From Prorocentrum cordatum (lineage: Eukaryota > Sar > Dinophyceae > Prorocentrales > Prorocentraceae): a DNA stretch of 64,000 nucleotides. A model generated the notes under the pieces. It did not search any database, had not been told where the DNA came from, and saw nothing but the letters and a program-made list of their open reading frames with translations. Positions 45,291 through 54,702 of the stretch are shown piece after piece (position 1 is the first letter of the stretch; each line of letters opens with the position of its first letter). A program made the position numbers and the translations under genes. The stretch lies in the NCBI GenBank assembly GCA_963575745.1, contig CAUYUJ010008557.1:735056-799055 (forward strand), given 5' to 3'.

Positions 45291-46342
45291 CCAAGATGAT
45301 ATTCATCTTCAGCAAGATAGGTCTGGCCAATGTCAGACTCAACCTGATTGGAGGTGTCTGCGACACATGGCGAGAGTGCAGAGCTTGGGACAAGCCTGGG
45401 CATGCTGTTATGCCCTCTACTGCATCATCTTGCGGATTTATGGAGGAAGTGGGATGTGATCTGATGTTCTACAAACAAGAGCACCATATCTTCCATAGCA
45501 CCGATCGCAGTATGCGATATGATACTGGGATTGAGATACCAGACCAGGCTATGACAAGCATCCTGGATGCATATCATCAGTACTGGAGGCAGTTTGGACC
45601 TGCAAAGTTATTCTATTATGATGGAGAGGGTGCTCTTAACAACGACACTGCGAAAGCAGTCCTCAAGGCAAAAGGCGCTGAACTTCGGATACGTGCGCGT
45701 GGACAGCACGCTACAACGATCGAGGCCAGAAACGGCATCCTACGCCATCTACTTCACGTCATGGAAGCTGAACTTAACAGGTTAGATATACCTCCTGTGT
45801 TCACTCGACTACTGCACGAGGCCCTGTTCGCCGCCAACGCGTTCACCTTCTATAGCGAGGTGTCACCGTATAACGCTCTGATTGGACGGCAACCAGCAAT
45901 GCTCCCTGACCTACCTGTCCTGGACCACGAGCAGCCGACGGAAACGTCGGACCACTCGTGAACAGACGATTCGCAGGGTATGTATTGAAGCTATCACAGG
46001 CCGCAGCAGTAGCCAAGACCAATCGTGCATTACGCATTAAAACGACTATGACTGGCCAGCACTATTATGATGAAGGAAACTTGGTCGATTACCATCGCCC
46101 CGCGACCGCGAAGGATGACTGGGGAGGCTGGAATGGCCCGTTCCCAGTTGTAAAGAATGATCCCGAAAAGGGGTCAGGTCATCATCCGAGTGGGCAATCG
46201 AGATGTTCGAGTACAATGCGGCGATGCAATATATGCATTATACATTGAAGCATTGATAGCCCGAGAGATAGGCTCCGACAGCACTGCGCTACGCACAGTG
46301 TTAACATTTGTAGCAGCCTATCGGCGGGGAGGCCTGCTCTGA
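45190..46342 (+). pseudogene. Copia-like integrase (zinc-binding, DDE core, C-terminal part)
   Basis: Integrase inserts the cDNA into the genome. A degraded HHCC-like segment has RWFHA-type reading near 45270 and VCDTWRECRAWDKPG. The catalytic core is in frame 45296-45961: GCDLMFYK (first Asp), AKLFYYDGEGALNND (second Asp) and ATTIEARNGIL (Glu). All three DDE acids are present with plausible spacing. EVSPYNALIGRQPAMLPDLP follows, matching the P-x-x-x-L-x-G-R-x-P end of copia integrases. After a TGA near 45959, the frame from 45958 gives AAVAKTNRALRIKTTMTG and GNLVDYHRPATAKDDWGGWN, the basic DNA-binding tail. Frame changes recur near 46170. Confidence 0.75.
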
Positions 46343-46344
46343 CC

Positions 46345-46749
46345 TTGGGCTATGTGCCGACCAGGAAAGGGGCGCTTCAGATGGCGACTACAAGCCGTCT
46401 GTCTCGCATGGTACACTTAGCGTTGCAGTACTTTATCAGAAACTCCTTTCGTATTGAAAATGTGGTTTCAGTCAGGCTGGCCACGAGTATGCATAAGCTG
46501 CCTCCGGTCACTTATGCCGACAGCTGCACATTGGTGCACTACGATAACGACGTGAATCCAGGAATCCATCATTATGAAGCAGAAGGCACTGTCCTGAGTA
46601 TACACGATATAATTGAATCAGCACCTTCGAGAATTTTTCCATGCCTGAAGTCCACCAAACCTCAAGCAGGTTTTGATCAGGACATGCCAAGATTTGAGGA
46701 ATTGGCAGGTACACCGACACCGGAGGGAACCACAAGAGAAGCCTCATAA
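46345..46749 (+). pseudogene. Integrase-RT linker of copia element
   Basis: 134-codon frame with LQYFIRNSFRIENVVSVRLA and DNDVNPGIHHYEAEGT. No domain, but uninterrupted and placed between integrase and RT. Confidence 0.5.
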
Positions 46750-46865
46750 GCCGAACCACCACATGATGATGGGCGGCTTTCTACGATTCACGAAGAATCA
46801 GAGGCTGATCTCGAGTCGCTGAAAAAGAACTGCTGGAGGCCACTCTACCAGATAACCTCTTTGCC

Positions 46866-47604
46866 ATGCCTACACATATGGTTCCATATCAAAGTGCGCT
46901 GGTCATTGTAGCTGATGGACAGCGGGGGCACCCGCCGAAGTGGGGGCGCACTCACGACTCCGATACCGAGGAAACGTACTACGTCCCAATGTCCACCATG
47001 GTCGAAGACGACAGCTACGGACTGGACTCAGATGAAAATGGTCGATCTGTCGTATTCTGCTTTACGACAGACATGTCAAAGGTAGTCTTGTCCGAACAAC
47101 AACATATGATACTAGATGCCGACCGGGTGACCAATATGCGAGTATACGTAACCGCCGCTGCAGAGCGAGCTGTGGTCGTCAAGGAGGACGACCTCCTCGC
47201 TAAAGTTGACTTACAGGCGAATCCCGATAAAGTATCGAAGGCCCTCTACACTGAACTCAAGACACGGTTCGATAACAAGTGCTTTAAGATGCAAGATGTG
47301 GCTAAAGCGTCGAACATCATGACTTCGAGATACGTGCACAAATTGGAAGTTCGTGGAGAACGATAAGGGCGAGATGGAACGTACCATCGGACTACGCTTG
47401 CTTCTCCGAGGTTTCATGGACCTTTAAGCCTTCGACGTAGACGCATGTCCGGGAACTGCGCGACGGCCAAGCCAGAGTTTACTCGCCAGCACGGCAGCGT
47501 GCAAGAAGCAATGGGTCAGTGCTTCCCTCGACATCAACATGGCCTTCCTGGAGGGATTGACCTATCAGGAACTTGCTGAGGCTACTGGTGAAAAGGAACG
47601 CCAG
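46866..47604 (+). pseudogene. Copia RT, N-terminal fragment
   Basis: Frame 46866-47366 carries an acidic lead-in and then RFDNKCFKMQDVAKASNIMT with SRYVHK. This corresponds to the copia RT opening where K-x-x-N-I-M-x-S-R-Y-V-x-K-W is usual. A frameshift near 47345 is followed by ERTIGLRLLLRGFMDL, then SASLDINMAFLEGLTYQELA, RT motif A with its Asp. The homology stops after EATGEKER at about 47604. No Y-x-D-D box or RNase H follows, so RT is truncated by a junction. Hairpin 46922-46935 is in the lead-in but in a different codon phase. Confidence 0.7.
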
Positions 47605-47931
47605 GACAGCCCAGCGGTGCTGAAGCAGAAGCTCGCTGACATGCGGGCCGACCGCAACCGCCACAAGGAGCGCGCGGACGCGCTGGAGAGGTTCGTCGCC
47701 GTCATCGCCAATAAGAGCGAGGCCAACAAGCACGTGAACAGGATCTTCGTGGACGTGCGCAAGTTGTGGGTCTCGCGCACTAGCACCGAAATGCAGTGCA
47801 AGCCGACGGTGCTCGGGCGGCGCAAGGGGCTCTCGCATCTCCCCGAAGTCGTGGAGGCTAAGGACGCGGGCGACGACGACGACGACGACTCGTCCCAGGG
47901 AATGCCTTCGGGCTCAAGCTCAGCGAGCTAG
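47539..47931 (+). CDS. RT fragment fused in frame to a coiled-coil-like tail
   Basis: A 130-codon frame. Its first 22 residues are copia RT motif A. From about 47605 it becomes KQKLADMRADRNRHKERADA and FVAVIANKSEANKHVNRIFV, a charged, probably helical segment, then KPTVLGRRKGLSHLPEVVEA. It ends with DDDDDD and a Ser-rich end, stop at 47929-47931. Codon composition of the tail looks like real coding sequence. I do not recognise the tail. It may be a host exon or gene end into which the truncated element was inserted. A coiled coil is inferred from the heptad-like charge pattern only. No transcript evidence is available. Confidence 0.5.
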   Translation: MAFLEGLTYQELAEATGEKERQDSPAVLKQKLADMRADRNRHKERADALERFVAVIANKSEANKHVNRIFVDVRKLWVSRTSTEMQCKPTVLGRRKGLSHLPEVVEAKDAGDDDDDDSSQGMPSGSSSAS

Positions 47932-48359
47932 CTGGCTGTGCAGCTGAGAACGGGCTGCCCATGGGCAGCGACTGCCGCGGTGGACAGTGATCGTTGCTGT
48001 GGGCTATTGCCGCTGTAGGGCGAGTGCCGCCCATGACGACGCCCACAACGGCCCATGCAGATGCCGACAATAACGACCACAGCCCACCGTCCATAAGGTT
48101 CAGTAGCTCATTCTTGAGGTGCCACGCGAGTTCCCGTAGCATGGTGCGCGCCATATAGTTGAGACGATGCTTTTCTTTGTGTTGCATCACGTTGTGCTGC
48201 TGATTGTGTTGCGGATGAGGAGGAGAAGGGTGGGTGGGAAGGATGAGGAAGAGTTTTGCGACGCATGCACCATGCATGTGGGGCGAACCCCAATATGCTA
48301 CGCTATATGCAATGTTATGCTATGCATTTCGCTGGCGTTTGTAAAGCAGTGCTGCTATA
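47932..48359. other. No gene recognised
   Basis: 3' flank of the fused ORF. Contains a short palindromic stretch near 47936-48005 (CAGCTGAGAACGGG) and a few ATGCTATG words around 48296-48330, reminiscent of the pentamer arrays of the long arms. Confidence 0.4.
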
Positions 48360-48550
48360 TTGGCCCACCCTTATCCCAAACCCAACATGGTCTCAGCAAT
48401 CAAGCCATTTCAGATCGCATGTGCCGCCGTTCTCCTCACCCACCCCCCTTCTTCTCCTGGCTCCGCGCCCCCCCTCGTTCATCTCATGGGGTGGCCCCCC
48501 GCCCCCCCCCCCTCCCCATGTATCGTCAGCGTGAAGTCGGGGGGGGGATG
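48360..48550 (+). repeat. Direct repeat of about 190 bp, copy 1
   Basis: Shares CTTCTCCTGGCTC, GTCTCATGGGGTGGCCCCC-like and CCCCTCCCCATATGTCGTC-like words with 48740-48910. Copies are diverged and C-tract lengths differ. Confidence 0.7.
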
Positions 48551-48739
48551 GACAAGAGTGCGAGCTGCGCTGCAGCGCGAGGAAGGCTTTAAAGTCAACA
48601 GGGAGCCCCCGCTATAGGAAAATGAGTCCGGACATGTGAGATGTCATGACGCCGGCTCAAACCTAAGGTTGTTATGCCATGCGTGCGGCCCGATTCAATG
48701 CCATGCTAAACCGTGGCGTTCTAGGACACGTTCAGCATC

Positions 48740-48910
48740 GCCCCTACCCCAAACTTCATAATGATATTTTGTCAAACAGTTGCAGTCAATGTACGTATGT
48801 TGTCGTCATCCTCGCCCACCTCCCTCCTCCTTCTCCTGGCTCAGTGTCCTCCCTCACTCGTCTCATGGGGTGGCCCCCCACCTCACCCCTCTCCATATGT
48901 CGTCGTCCAC
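48740..48910 (+). repeat. Direct repeat of about 170 bp, copy 2
   Basis: Partner of 48360-48550, in the same orientation. Confidence 0.7.
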
Positions 48911-49195
48911 AGCTTGCCACGCGCAGCATATACCACGCAACCGCATGACAAACATGTCAAGCATGATGGCAAGCCACAGGCCATGGACACGGGTAGCCCT
49001 CGACGCCCTTATAGAGCCATAGCGGGCACCCGATGTTAGGTCTCATTGGGGCCTCGGGCGTCAGAAACCCCACGCGGCCAACGCCGCGCGTCCAAGACAT
49101 GCGGCCCCGATGGCCCCCAACCCAGGTATGACTTCCATGCCCCCCCCCGCGCCCCCTCCCTCCCGACACCTCCTCCGTGTCAGCCATTGACGCTG

Positions 49196-49410
49196 TAAGC
49201 GCGAAGCCGTGCTTCGCGCGGCGGCCGCCGTGCTTCGCGCGGCGTCGGCGCGCGATCTTCTCGCAGCGGCGGGGGCGGCGCGGTTCGCGCAGCGGCGGCG
49301 CCTGCATCGCGGAGGCGACTGCATCGCGAGGGCGACTGCGTCGCGGAGGCCTTCGCATCGCGGAGGCGACTGCATCGCGGAGGCGACTACATCGCGAAGG
49401 ACATGGTGCT
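49196..49410 (+). repeat. GCGGAGGCGACTGCATC minisatellite and GC-rich lead
   Basis: GGAGGCGACTGCATCGCG-like units of about 15-18 bp at 49308-49400. A 16-bp word GGTGCTCGAGCGCAGG occurs at 49405 and again at 49451 inside the following gene start. Confidence 0.75.
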
Positions 49411-49424
49411 CGAGCGCAGGCGGC

Positions 49425-50331
49425 ATGACAGATGTCTTTCGCAAGGACTTGGTGCTCGAGCGCAGGCCGCAGCGCCCGCAGCAGCCCGATGGCCCGCCGC
49501 CCACCAAGCTTCGCCTCACCGTGGCTGATCCAGCGGCGCGTGATCTGGCAGAGCCTTGCAAGAAGGTCGGGCCGGCGGAGTTCAGTCCGTTCAGGAACGC
49601 CACCTTGGTCGCGATGACGGACGACGTGGCCAACTCCGAGTTTCTCTCGTCGCGCGACGAGGCCACCCTGCGGAGCGCGCAGACTTGCACGGGCCTCTAC
49701 TTCAACACTGGCCTCGAGCACGGTGGCGGCTACGCGTGGAAGAGCGCCCGCAAGACGGACATCGGCGGTGAGGCCGCCCACGTGTACATCTTCCGCAGCG
49801 AGGGCGGCTGGCGCGGCAGCGACGCGATGTGGTCGACCGTTGCTCAGAGGAAGGAGTACCAGAACGAGGCCAGCACCTTCTTCTGGAGCGAAAGCGCGGG
49901 GGCCGAGTTCGAGGATGCTCCTGCGACGGCGTTGCACTTCCCGTGGTGGAGTTCGTCGGAGTCCGATGGCGTGCAGATCCTCAGCGGCCAGGCGGCGCAC
50001 GAGGCGCTGCTCTTGCAAAAGGCCCGACTGCGGTGGTGGAGGCGACGCGGACAGCTCTGGCGCCAAGAGCGCCAAGGGCAGGGGCGGTGGTGGAGGCGAC
50101 GCGGACAGCTCCATGGGCGGCGGCGGAGGCGGCGCGGACAGCTGGAAGGGCGGCTGGAAGGGCGGCTGGCGGGAGGCGCCGCGCGGCAAGGGCGGCCGCG
50201 GCGGCTGGATGCCGAGGCGCGCAACCTTGATCAGCTGCCACGAGAAGGCTGACCACGCAGCGTTCGAGGAGAACGCCAGGAAGTTCAAGGAGAGCAGCTC
50301 GGCGCTGCGGAAGCTCCTCGGTGAGCAGTAG
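49425..50331 (+). CDS. Unrecognised protein with Gly/Trp/Arg-rich tail
   Basis: The best candidate for a host-type gene here. From ATG 49425 (MTDVFRKDLVLERRPQRP) the frame gives a folded-looking domain of about 200 residues: KLRLTVADPAARDLAEPCKK, FRNATLVAMTDDVANSEFLS, CTGLYFNTGLEHGGGYAWKS, AAHVYIFRSEGGWRGSDAMW and FFWSESAGAEFEDAP. I know no family for it. Near 50020 a frame change leads to a tail with two GGGGDADSS repeats, GGWKGGW, an RGKGGRGG stretch (RGG-like, often RNA-binding) and a helix ending KLLGEQ at the stop 50329-50331. The shift is one base and could be a sequence error, since both sides read cleanly. A 16-bp duplication at the 5' end leaves a second possible upstream start unclear. 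The hairpin array follows after 15 bases. Confidence 0.6.
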
Positions 50332-50346
50332 GGCTCATAGGTTCAG

Positions 50347-50547
50347 CGTTTGACTACCAAGACTTGGTGGTCAAACGGCGGCGCCTTGCGTTTGACTACC
50401 GAAACTTGGTAGTCAAACGCAGGGTCGTCGCCGTTTGACTACCGAGACTTGGTAGTCAAACGCAGGGCCGCCTCCGTTTGACTACCGAGACTTGGTAGTC
50501 AAACGCAGGATCGCTGCGTTTGGCTCCTAAGACTTGGTAGTCAAACG
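50347..50547 (+). repeat. Five tandem hairpins, 42-43 bp period
   Basis: Units at 50347-50377, 50389-50419, 50432-50462, 50475-50505 and 50517-50547. Each is CGTTTGACTACC, a 7-base centre such as GAGACTT, then GGTAGTCAAACG. The stem is 12 bp, extended by partial pairing of ACCAAG with CTTGGT. Stems are kept while the 11-12 base spacers vary. The array starts 15 bases after the stop of 49425-50331, so it would lie in that gene's 3' UTR. Confidence 0.95.
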
Positions 50548-51400
50548 CGTTCGGCCTTCAGAAGGTCCGCGCTCCGCGGCGGCGCCGCGGGGGCCTGTCG
50601 GGCTCGTTGGGGCGCCTCCAGGGGCCGATCAGATCAGAGTCGGCATCCATCTCAGGGGGTGGCGTTCAAGCCCTGGCCCCGCCTCTGTTCGAACACCCAT
50701 CGGCCTCCAAGGAGGCCTATGCCCAAGGGGCAGGAGGGCCATGGGGAGGGATGGCGAGGGTGACAATGGCGGGGAGGAGGAGGGGGAATGAGGATGACGA
50801 GAGGGAGAAGGAGGATTGGCATGCCCCTCTGTCGGCCCAATCGGGCCTCCCCCACCCGCCCCCTCACCCGGTCTGATGGCTTCTGGAGGCGACCCGTCCA
50901 CTTATAGACAGGCACTTCTTTGCCATGAAGCGCCGAGCCACAGGGAAATGGTTGGCCATGCTTCGTCCAGGGATTTTAAGTTCACAAGTTTTGTGAGAAC
51001 GCGCTCCTGAAAAAATATTGTGGTGGTTCGGCGCAGGCGCGTTTGATCGGAGCATCTCAGCCCTGCGCATGGCAACGGCGCCAGCGCGGGGCCGCGGCGC
51101 GTGCGCCGTCGGTGTGCATGACGCGGGCAGCGCGCGTCGCAACACATACCAGCCCCCTCCCCCCCCTCCTCCTCCTCCGCCTTCTCCGCCTTCCCCCCTC
51201 CATCCTCCCCCTCCTCTGCCTTCGCATCCTCCTCCTCCTCCTCCTCCTCCCCCTCCCTCCCCCTCGCATGGCAGCTCCTCATCCTCCTGCTCCTCCTTCA
51301 CCCCTTCCCCCTCCTCCTCCTGTTCCTCCTCCTGCTCCTCTTCTTCCTCCTCCTCCTCATCCTGCCCCTCCTCCCCTTGTTCTTCCTTCGCCTCGCGCCC
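50548..51400. other. No gene recognised; CTC microsatellite before the gap
   Basis: GC-rich sequence to about 51140, then CCT/CTC runs to 51390. Overlapping frames are low complexity. Confidence 0.5.
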
Positions 51401-51500
51401 NNNNNNNNNNNNNNNNNNNNNNNNNNNNNNNNNNNNNNNNNNNNNNNNNNNNNNNNNNNNNNNNNNNNNNNNNNNNNNNNNNNNNNNNNNNNNNNNNNNN
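51401..51500. other. Assembly gap of 100 N
   Basis: Exactly 100 unspecified bases between a CTC microsatellite and a CACA/CG microsatellite (51501-51550). The repeats on both sides explain the break. Its true size is unknown. Confidence 0.99.
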
Positions 51501-51676
51501 CCACGCACACACGCACGCACACACGCACACACACACACGCCCACCCACCACCACCACCTCGCCCCATCCACGTCGCGCCGTCTACGTTGTAGGTCGGGCG
51601 CGCCAAAGCACGGCGCAGCTTAGTTTGAGCATCGTGTGGTTGCACGACTACACACGTCTTAGTTCAGCATTCTTTC

Positions 51677-52852
51677 TTGGCGTCACATAGCTCACCCATG
51701 TCGCTTGCCAGAGCATCTCGTCCGTCGCCGTTTGGCTCACGAGCATGCTGGCTTGCGCCGCCACGAGCCCGAAGGCTGACCCACGTCGCGGCTCGGTGGC
51801 CGACGCACTCAAGCCGAATGGCTAGTCCAAGTGGCACTTGCAGCTCAATCGTAGAGGAGATCACTAGCGTGAAAGCCTTCTTCACGGCTCGCGGTGGTCT
51901 CAACAACAGTTCAGACGCCGTGCCCCAGAAGAGTTGTGCCGACACTCTGATCAGCATGCTGAATAACACCAAATGCTTCGGGCCAGCCGATGCCACCCAG
52001 CTCGTCGACGCTTTGATGGGTGAGCCGTACGGCGCATATCGCACCAAACGAATCATGTCTACGATCGACGCCAAGGTCGCCGAGAGCAGCGGCTCCATCA
52101 AGCCCGAGGGCTCTAACAACAAGCAGTTGCTTAAGGAGTGGTGGTCGTACTTAACTAAATCGGATTGGGAAGTGATCAATGACCCCAAGATTTCGCTGAA
52201 CCGCAAGATGACGACAATGGTCGAACGCGGCGTAGCGGTGGGTTGTATTGAGCCTTCTGAGCAGACGTACAAGTGGGCTTTAGCAACGCTGCTTGTCACG
52301 CATTACGACACCCCACCCGAGCCGAAGAATGTGCACAGCACGTTGATGGACTTGAAAACATCGTTCAAACCAGAGAAACAGGATTTCGGCTTTACTCGCA
52401 TCATGGATTACCCAGATTCGCCATTCGAGCTCCCGCCCGACACCTTCCAGGCCGCCTACCCTGGCGATGAGCAGCCAAGCAAGATTGAGTTCGAGGGCAT
52501 ACATGCAGTCGCTGACAAGATCTCGCTGCGCTCCACCAGAGGCCTGCTGAAAGCATGTATTGACCCAGATGCTAGAGTAAATATTAAAGAAGCAAAGGAA
52601 TAGCTTGGTTGCGCCCGCAGCCAAGACACACCAGCGCCCGCAGCCGACGCACATGTGGCATCACCAGCAGGGGCGATCGTTCCACCACCGAACGACCCGT
52701 ACGATATGGGTTTGTTTTACGAGTGCCAGCAAACATTGCTTGAGCACCGCAAAGAAATAAGCCAAGCGGCTGCGCAGGGCCTTGCTGCGCCCCGCATAAG
52801 ATCCGGGCAGCAAGCAGCTTGGCTATCCACCGCGCCGCTGATGGGGCGCTAA
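51677..52852 (+). pseudogene. First ORF of a DNA transposon or host gene, one in-frame stop
   Basis: Frame 51677-52603 (308 codons) has a basic, Arg/Ser-rich start and a clean domain from about residue 50: IVEEITSVKAFFTARGGLNN, SCADTLISMLNNTKCFGPAD, LLKEWWSYLTKSDWEVINDP and FGFTRIMDYPDSPFELPPDT. After a TAG at 52601 the same frame goes on as DPYDMGLFYECQQTLLEHRK to 52852. The continuity across the stop suggests a single nonsense mutation. I recognise no family. Its place 2 kb upstream of transposase pieces on the same strand suggests a second element-encoded protein. Confidence 0.5.
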
Positions 52853-53485
52853 AGGTGCAACCAGCCGTCAAACATGAGCCACGTGTCAAGCATGAGCCAG
52901 AAGCGAAGCGTGAGGAGCAAGACGCTGAGGAGCAAGACGCTGACAAGGGTGAGCGCGGCACCGCCGATGATGACGACGGGCCGCGTGAAGAGGACTTGGA
53001 CCCCCACGCCCGCGCTGCGATCTTTGCCCTCGAGAAGCAGAAGGCCAAGACGCAGGAAGAAACGAAGGCGACAACCTTAGCTAAGAAAGAAGCTGCTGAC
53101 GCCGCAAAGGAAACCGCGACACTGGAGGTCAAGGCTGAGGCGCCACCACGGACACGCCCAGCAGCAGCCGCTGCTGCCGCCAAGCACGCGAATGCTGCGA
53201 AGGTCGAGCCTGCCGGGGCTGCAAAGGGTGGGGGGTAAGTCCAAGGATGCCGACTTGAAGCCGATCCCGAAGTCTAAAATCATGGGCGCTATGCCGTCGT
53301 TGCCAAAGGATGGTTCGACCCCCCCCGCCAGTGGTCTACAAGCAGGGAATCATCTACACAAGCGTCAAGGTCAGGCGCGTCCGTGCCCTCAGGAAGCGTG
53401 GCGATGCATGACGCTTAGCGCATCACCGCCAGCCATCGCACCCCTTCGTCTGGATTGGTTGCGAGCATGTTGGCGCGCCGATGCC
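52819..53485 (+). pseudogene. Charged C-terminal continuation, frameshifted
   Basis: Frame 52819-53238 reads a Lys/Glu/Asp/Ala-rich chain with KHEPRVKHEPEAKREEQ and a long helix-forming segment (EKQKAKTQEETKATTLAKKE). The frame from 53230 continues KSKDADLKPIPKSKIMGAMP. After a C8 run near 53320 it reads VVYKQGIIYTSVKVRRVRAL, stop about 53410. It looks like the tail of the preceding ORF, broken by indels. Confidence 0.45.
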
Positions 53486-53606
53486 CACCCGCCCCGAAAA
53501 GTTTGATTCAGTTAACAACGGCGATGCGTTCGGCGCCTTGGGTACGTCGGGCCAGGTTACCTTCGCCCAACCATGTTGTGACGCCGTTGCTGGTCTTATT
53601 AGGAGG

Positions 53607-53652
53607 TGTGTGTGTATGTGTGTGTGTGTGTGTGTGTGCGTGTGTGTGTGTG

Positions 53653-53708
<56 letters not shown>

Positions 53709-53714
53709 GGGGGG
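53607..53714 (+). repeat. GT microsatellite ending in G23
   Basis: About 85 bp of TG repeats followed by 23 G at 53692-53714. Confidence 0.97.
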
Positions 53715-54702
53715 CGGTATGTTATAGCTCCTCCGCGTGAACTCTTGGTGTAGATTTGGCAGGTTTGTTTTGCGATCGCGTTGCCCGATGGCCGCGGCGT
53801 AAACCTCCTGGGCCACCCACTCAACAGCCACCCCCCCGCCTCCCCCCCGCGCCCTCCTCTAAACCGTCGGCCCCGCTCCGCGCGAGCGAAGTCCTCGGGC
53901 GCCACTGTGTCCAATCAGCCCCCCCCCCCCCCCCCGCGCCCAATCGCAGGCAACTGTGTCCAATCAGTCCAATATGTCCAACCAGTCCCCCTCGAAGGCC
54001 GCTGTGTCCAATCAGTCCAATCAGTCCGCCCTCCCCTCTTGCCCTTCACCGCTGCCTGTGCGTTCCACGCCTTCACCTCGTTCGTCTTGGGATCGGGTCG
54101 TCGATTGGCAATGATGGTCATGGGCGGGCGGGCGGATGGTGTGTAGGTAACAAGAGCAGAATGTCACATCATACGCCTAAAGCCTCGCGTGGGCTGGTCG
54201 GGCCACTACTCCGAGGGCTCCAGAGCTTGGGGGGGGGGGGGGGGGGAAGGGGCTAAGCCGACCTCTGAGGCGCGGGCTGCAGCAGTGATGGCGATCGACG
54301 ACGCCCAGGCTAAGTCATGAGACGCGCATGGTGCCCCTATCATATAACCAGGCTTTTCGCCGAACATACAAGCACTCCGTGGTGCGTCGCTTAACGCACC
54401 TGGCTGTCGAGAACGAGTCGCGAGGCATGTCTCAAGAAAAAAAGCATGCATGCTCGTCGCGTCGTCAGTCGTGCACCCTTGTTATGAAGCAATTGCTTGC
54501 GTTCCGTCCGTAGCCCTTTTCTCTCAGCATGCAGTCGGGCCGCTCAGCGTTTGGGGCCGTTTCGGATGGGGCCGACGCGGGCCGCTAAGCTGCGCAGGCT
54601 GAATGAGTTCCGCCGTACCAAGCCTCACGGTACAGCTTCTGCCTTGGCTGCAATTCTGGAGGACGCGACAATGGGATCCCAGTGGTCATAGATCGGTAGT
54701 CC
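53715..54702. other. No gene recognised
   Basis: Pyrimidine-rich with several C-tracts, a GTCCAATCAGTCC-type short repeat at 53905-54030 (CCAATCAGTCCAAT words), and a G-tract near 54230. A weak spliced-leader-like stretch lies at 54508-54528. Confidence 0.4.

Larger units (their letters stand above)
35442..46935 (+). repeat. Family of 14-bp GCRGG-GNNA-CCYGC hairpins in the copia element
   Basis: Eighteen canonical copies start at 35442, 36157, 36226, 36348, 38591, 39002, 39026, 39050, 40506, 41314, 41341, 41914, 42181, 42373, 42995, 43761, 45029 and 46922. Related forms are at 36719 (loop GGTG), 41551 (one mismatch), 42670-42687 (7-bp stem, loop GCAA) and 46324 (loop GAGG). Loops are GCAA, GGCA, GGAA, GACA or GAAA. 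The third stem base is A with T, or G with C or T, never A with C. All are on the + strand. Most are read in the same phase as Ala-Gly-X-Pro-Ala (X = Gln, Ala, Thr, Glu or Lys). None was noticed outside this element. Confidence 0.85.
34000..47604 (+). mobile_element. Degenerate copia-like retroelement
   Basis: A series of + strand readings gives Gag, zinc knuckle, long spacer polyprotein, a Tpt1/KptA-like domain, methyltransferase-like regions, integrase and the start of RT. Integrase before RT is the Ty1/copia order. No long terminal repeats are recognised, and the 3' part of RT plus its RNase H is missing. The right inverted arm (37647-38343) interrupts the polyprotein. The coding region is dotted with 14-bp hairpins. 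The 5' end is placed only roughly, after the G-rich repeat at 33950. Confidence 0.8.

Noticed and set aside
50347-50547. CRISPR-like array
   Set aside because: Repeats are palindromic with only 11-12 base spacers, too short for CRISPR, in a eukaryotic context, with no cas genes.
54508-54528. Spliced-leader relic before an ATG
   Set aside because: Only about 16 of 21 positions match and the run is broken in several places. Much weaker than the two in the LINE.
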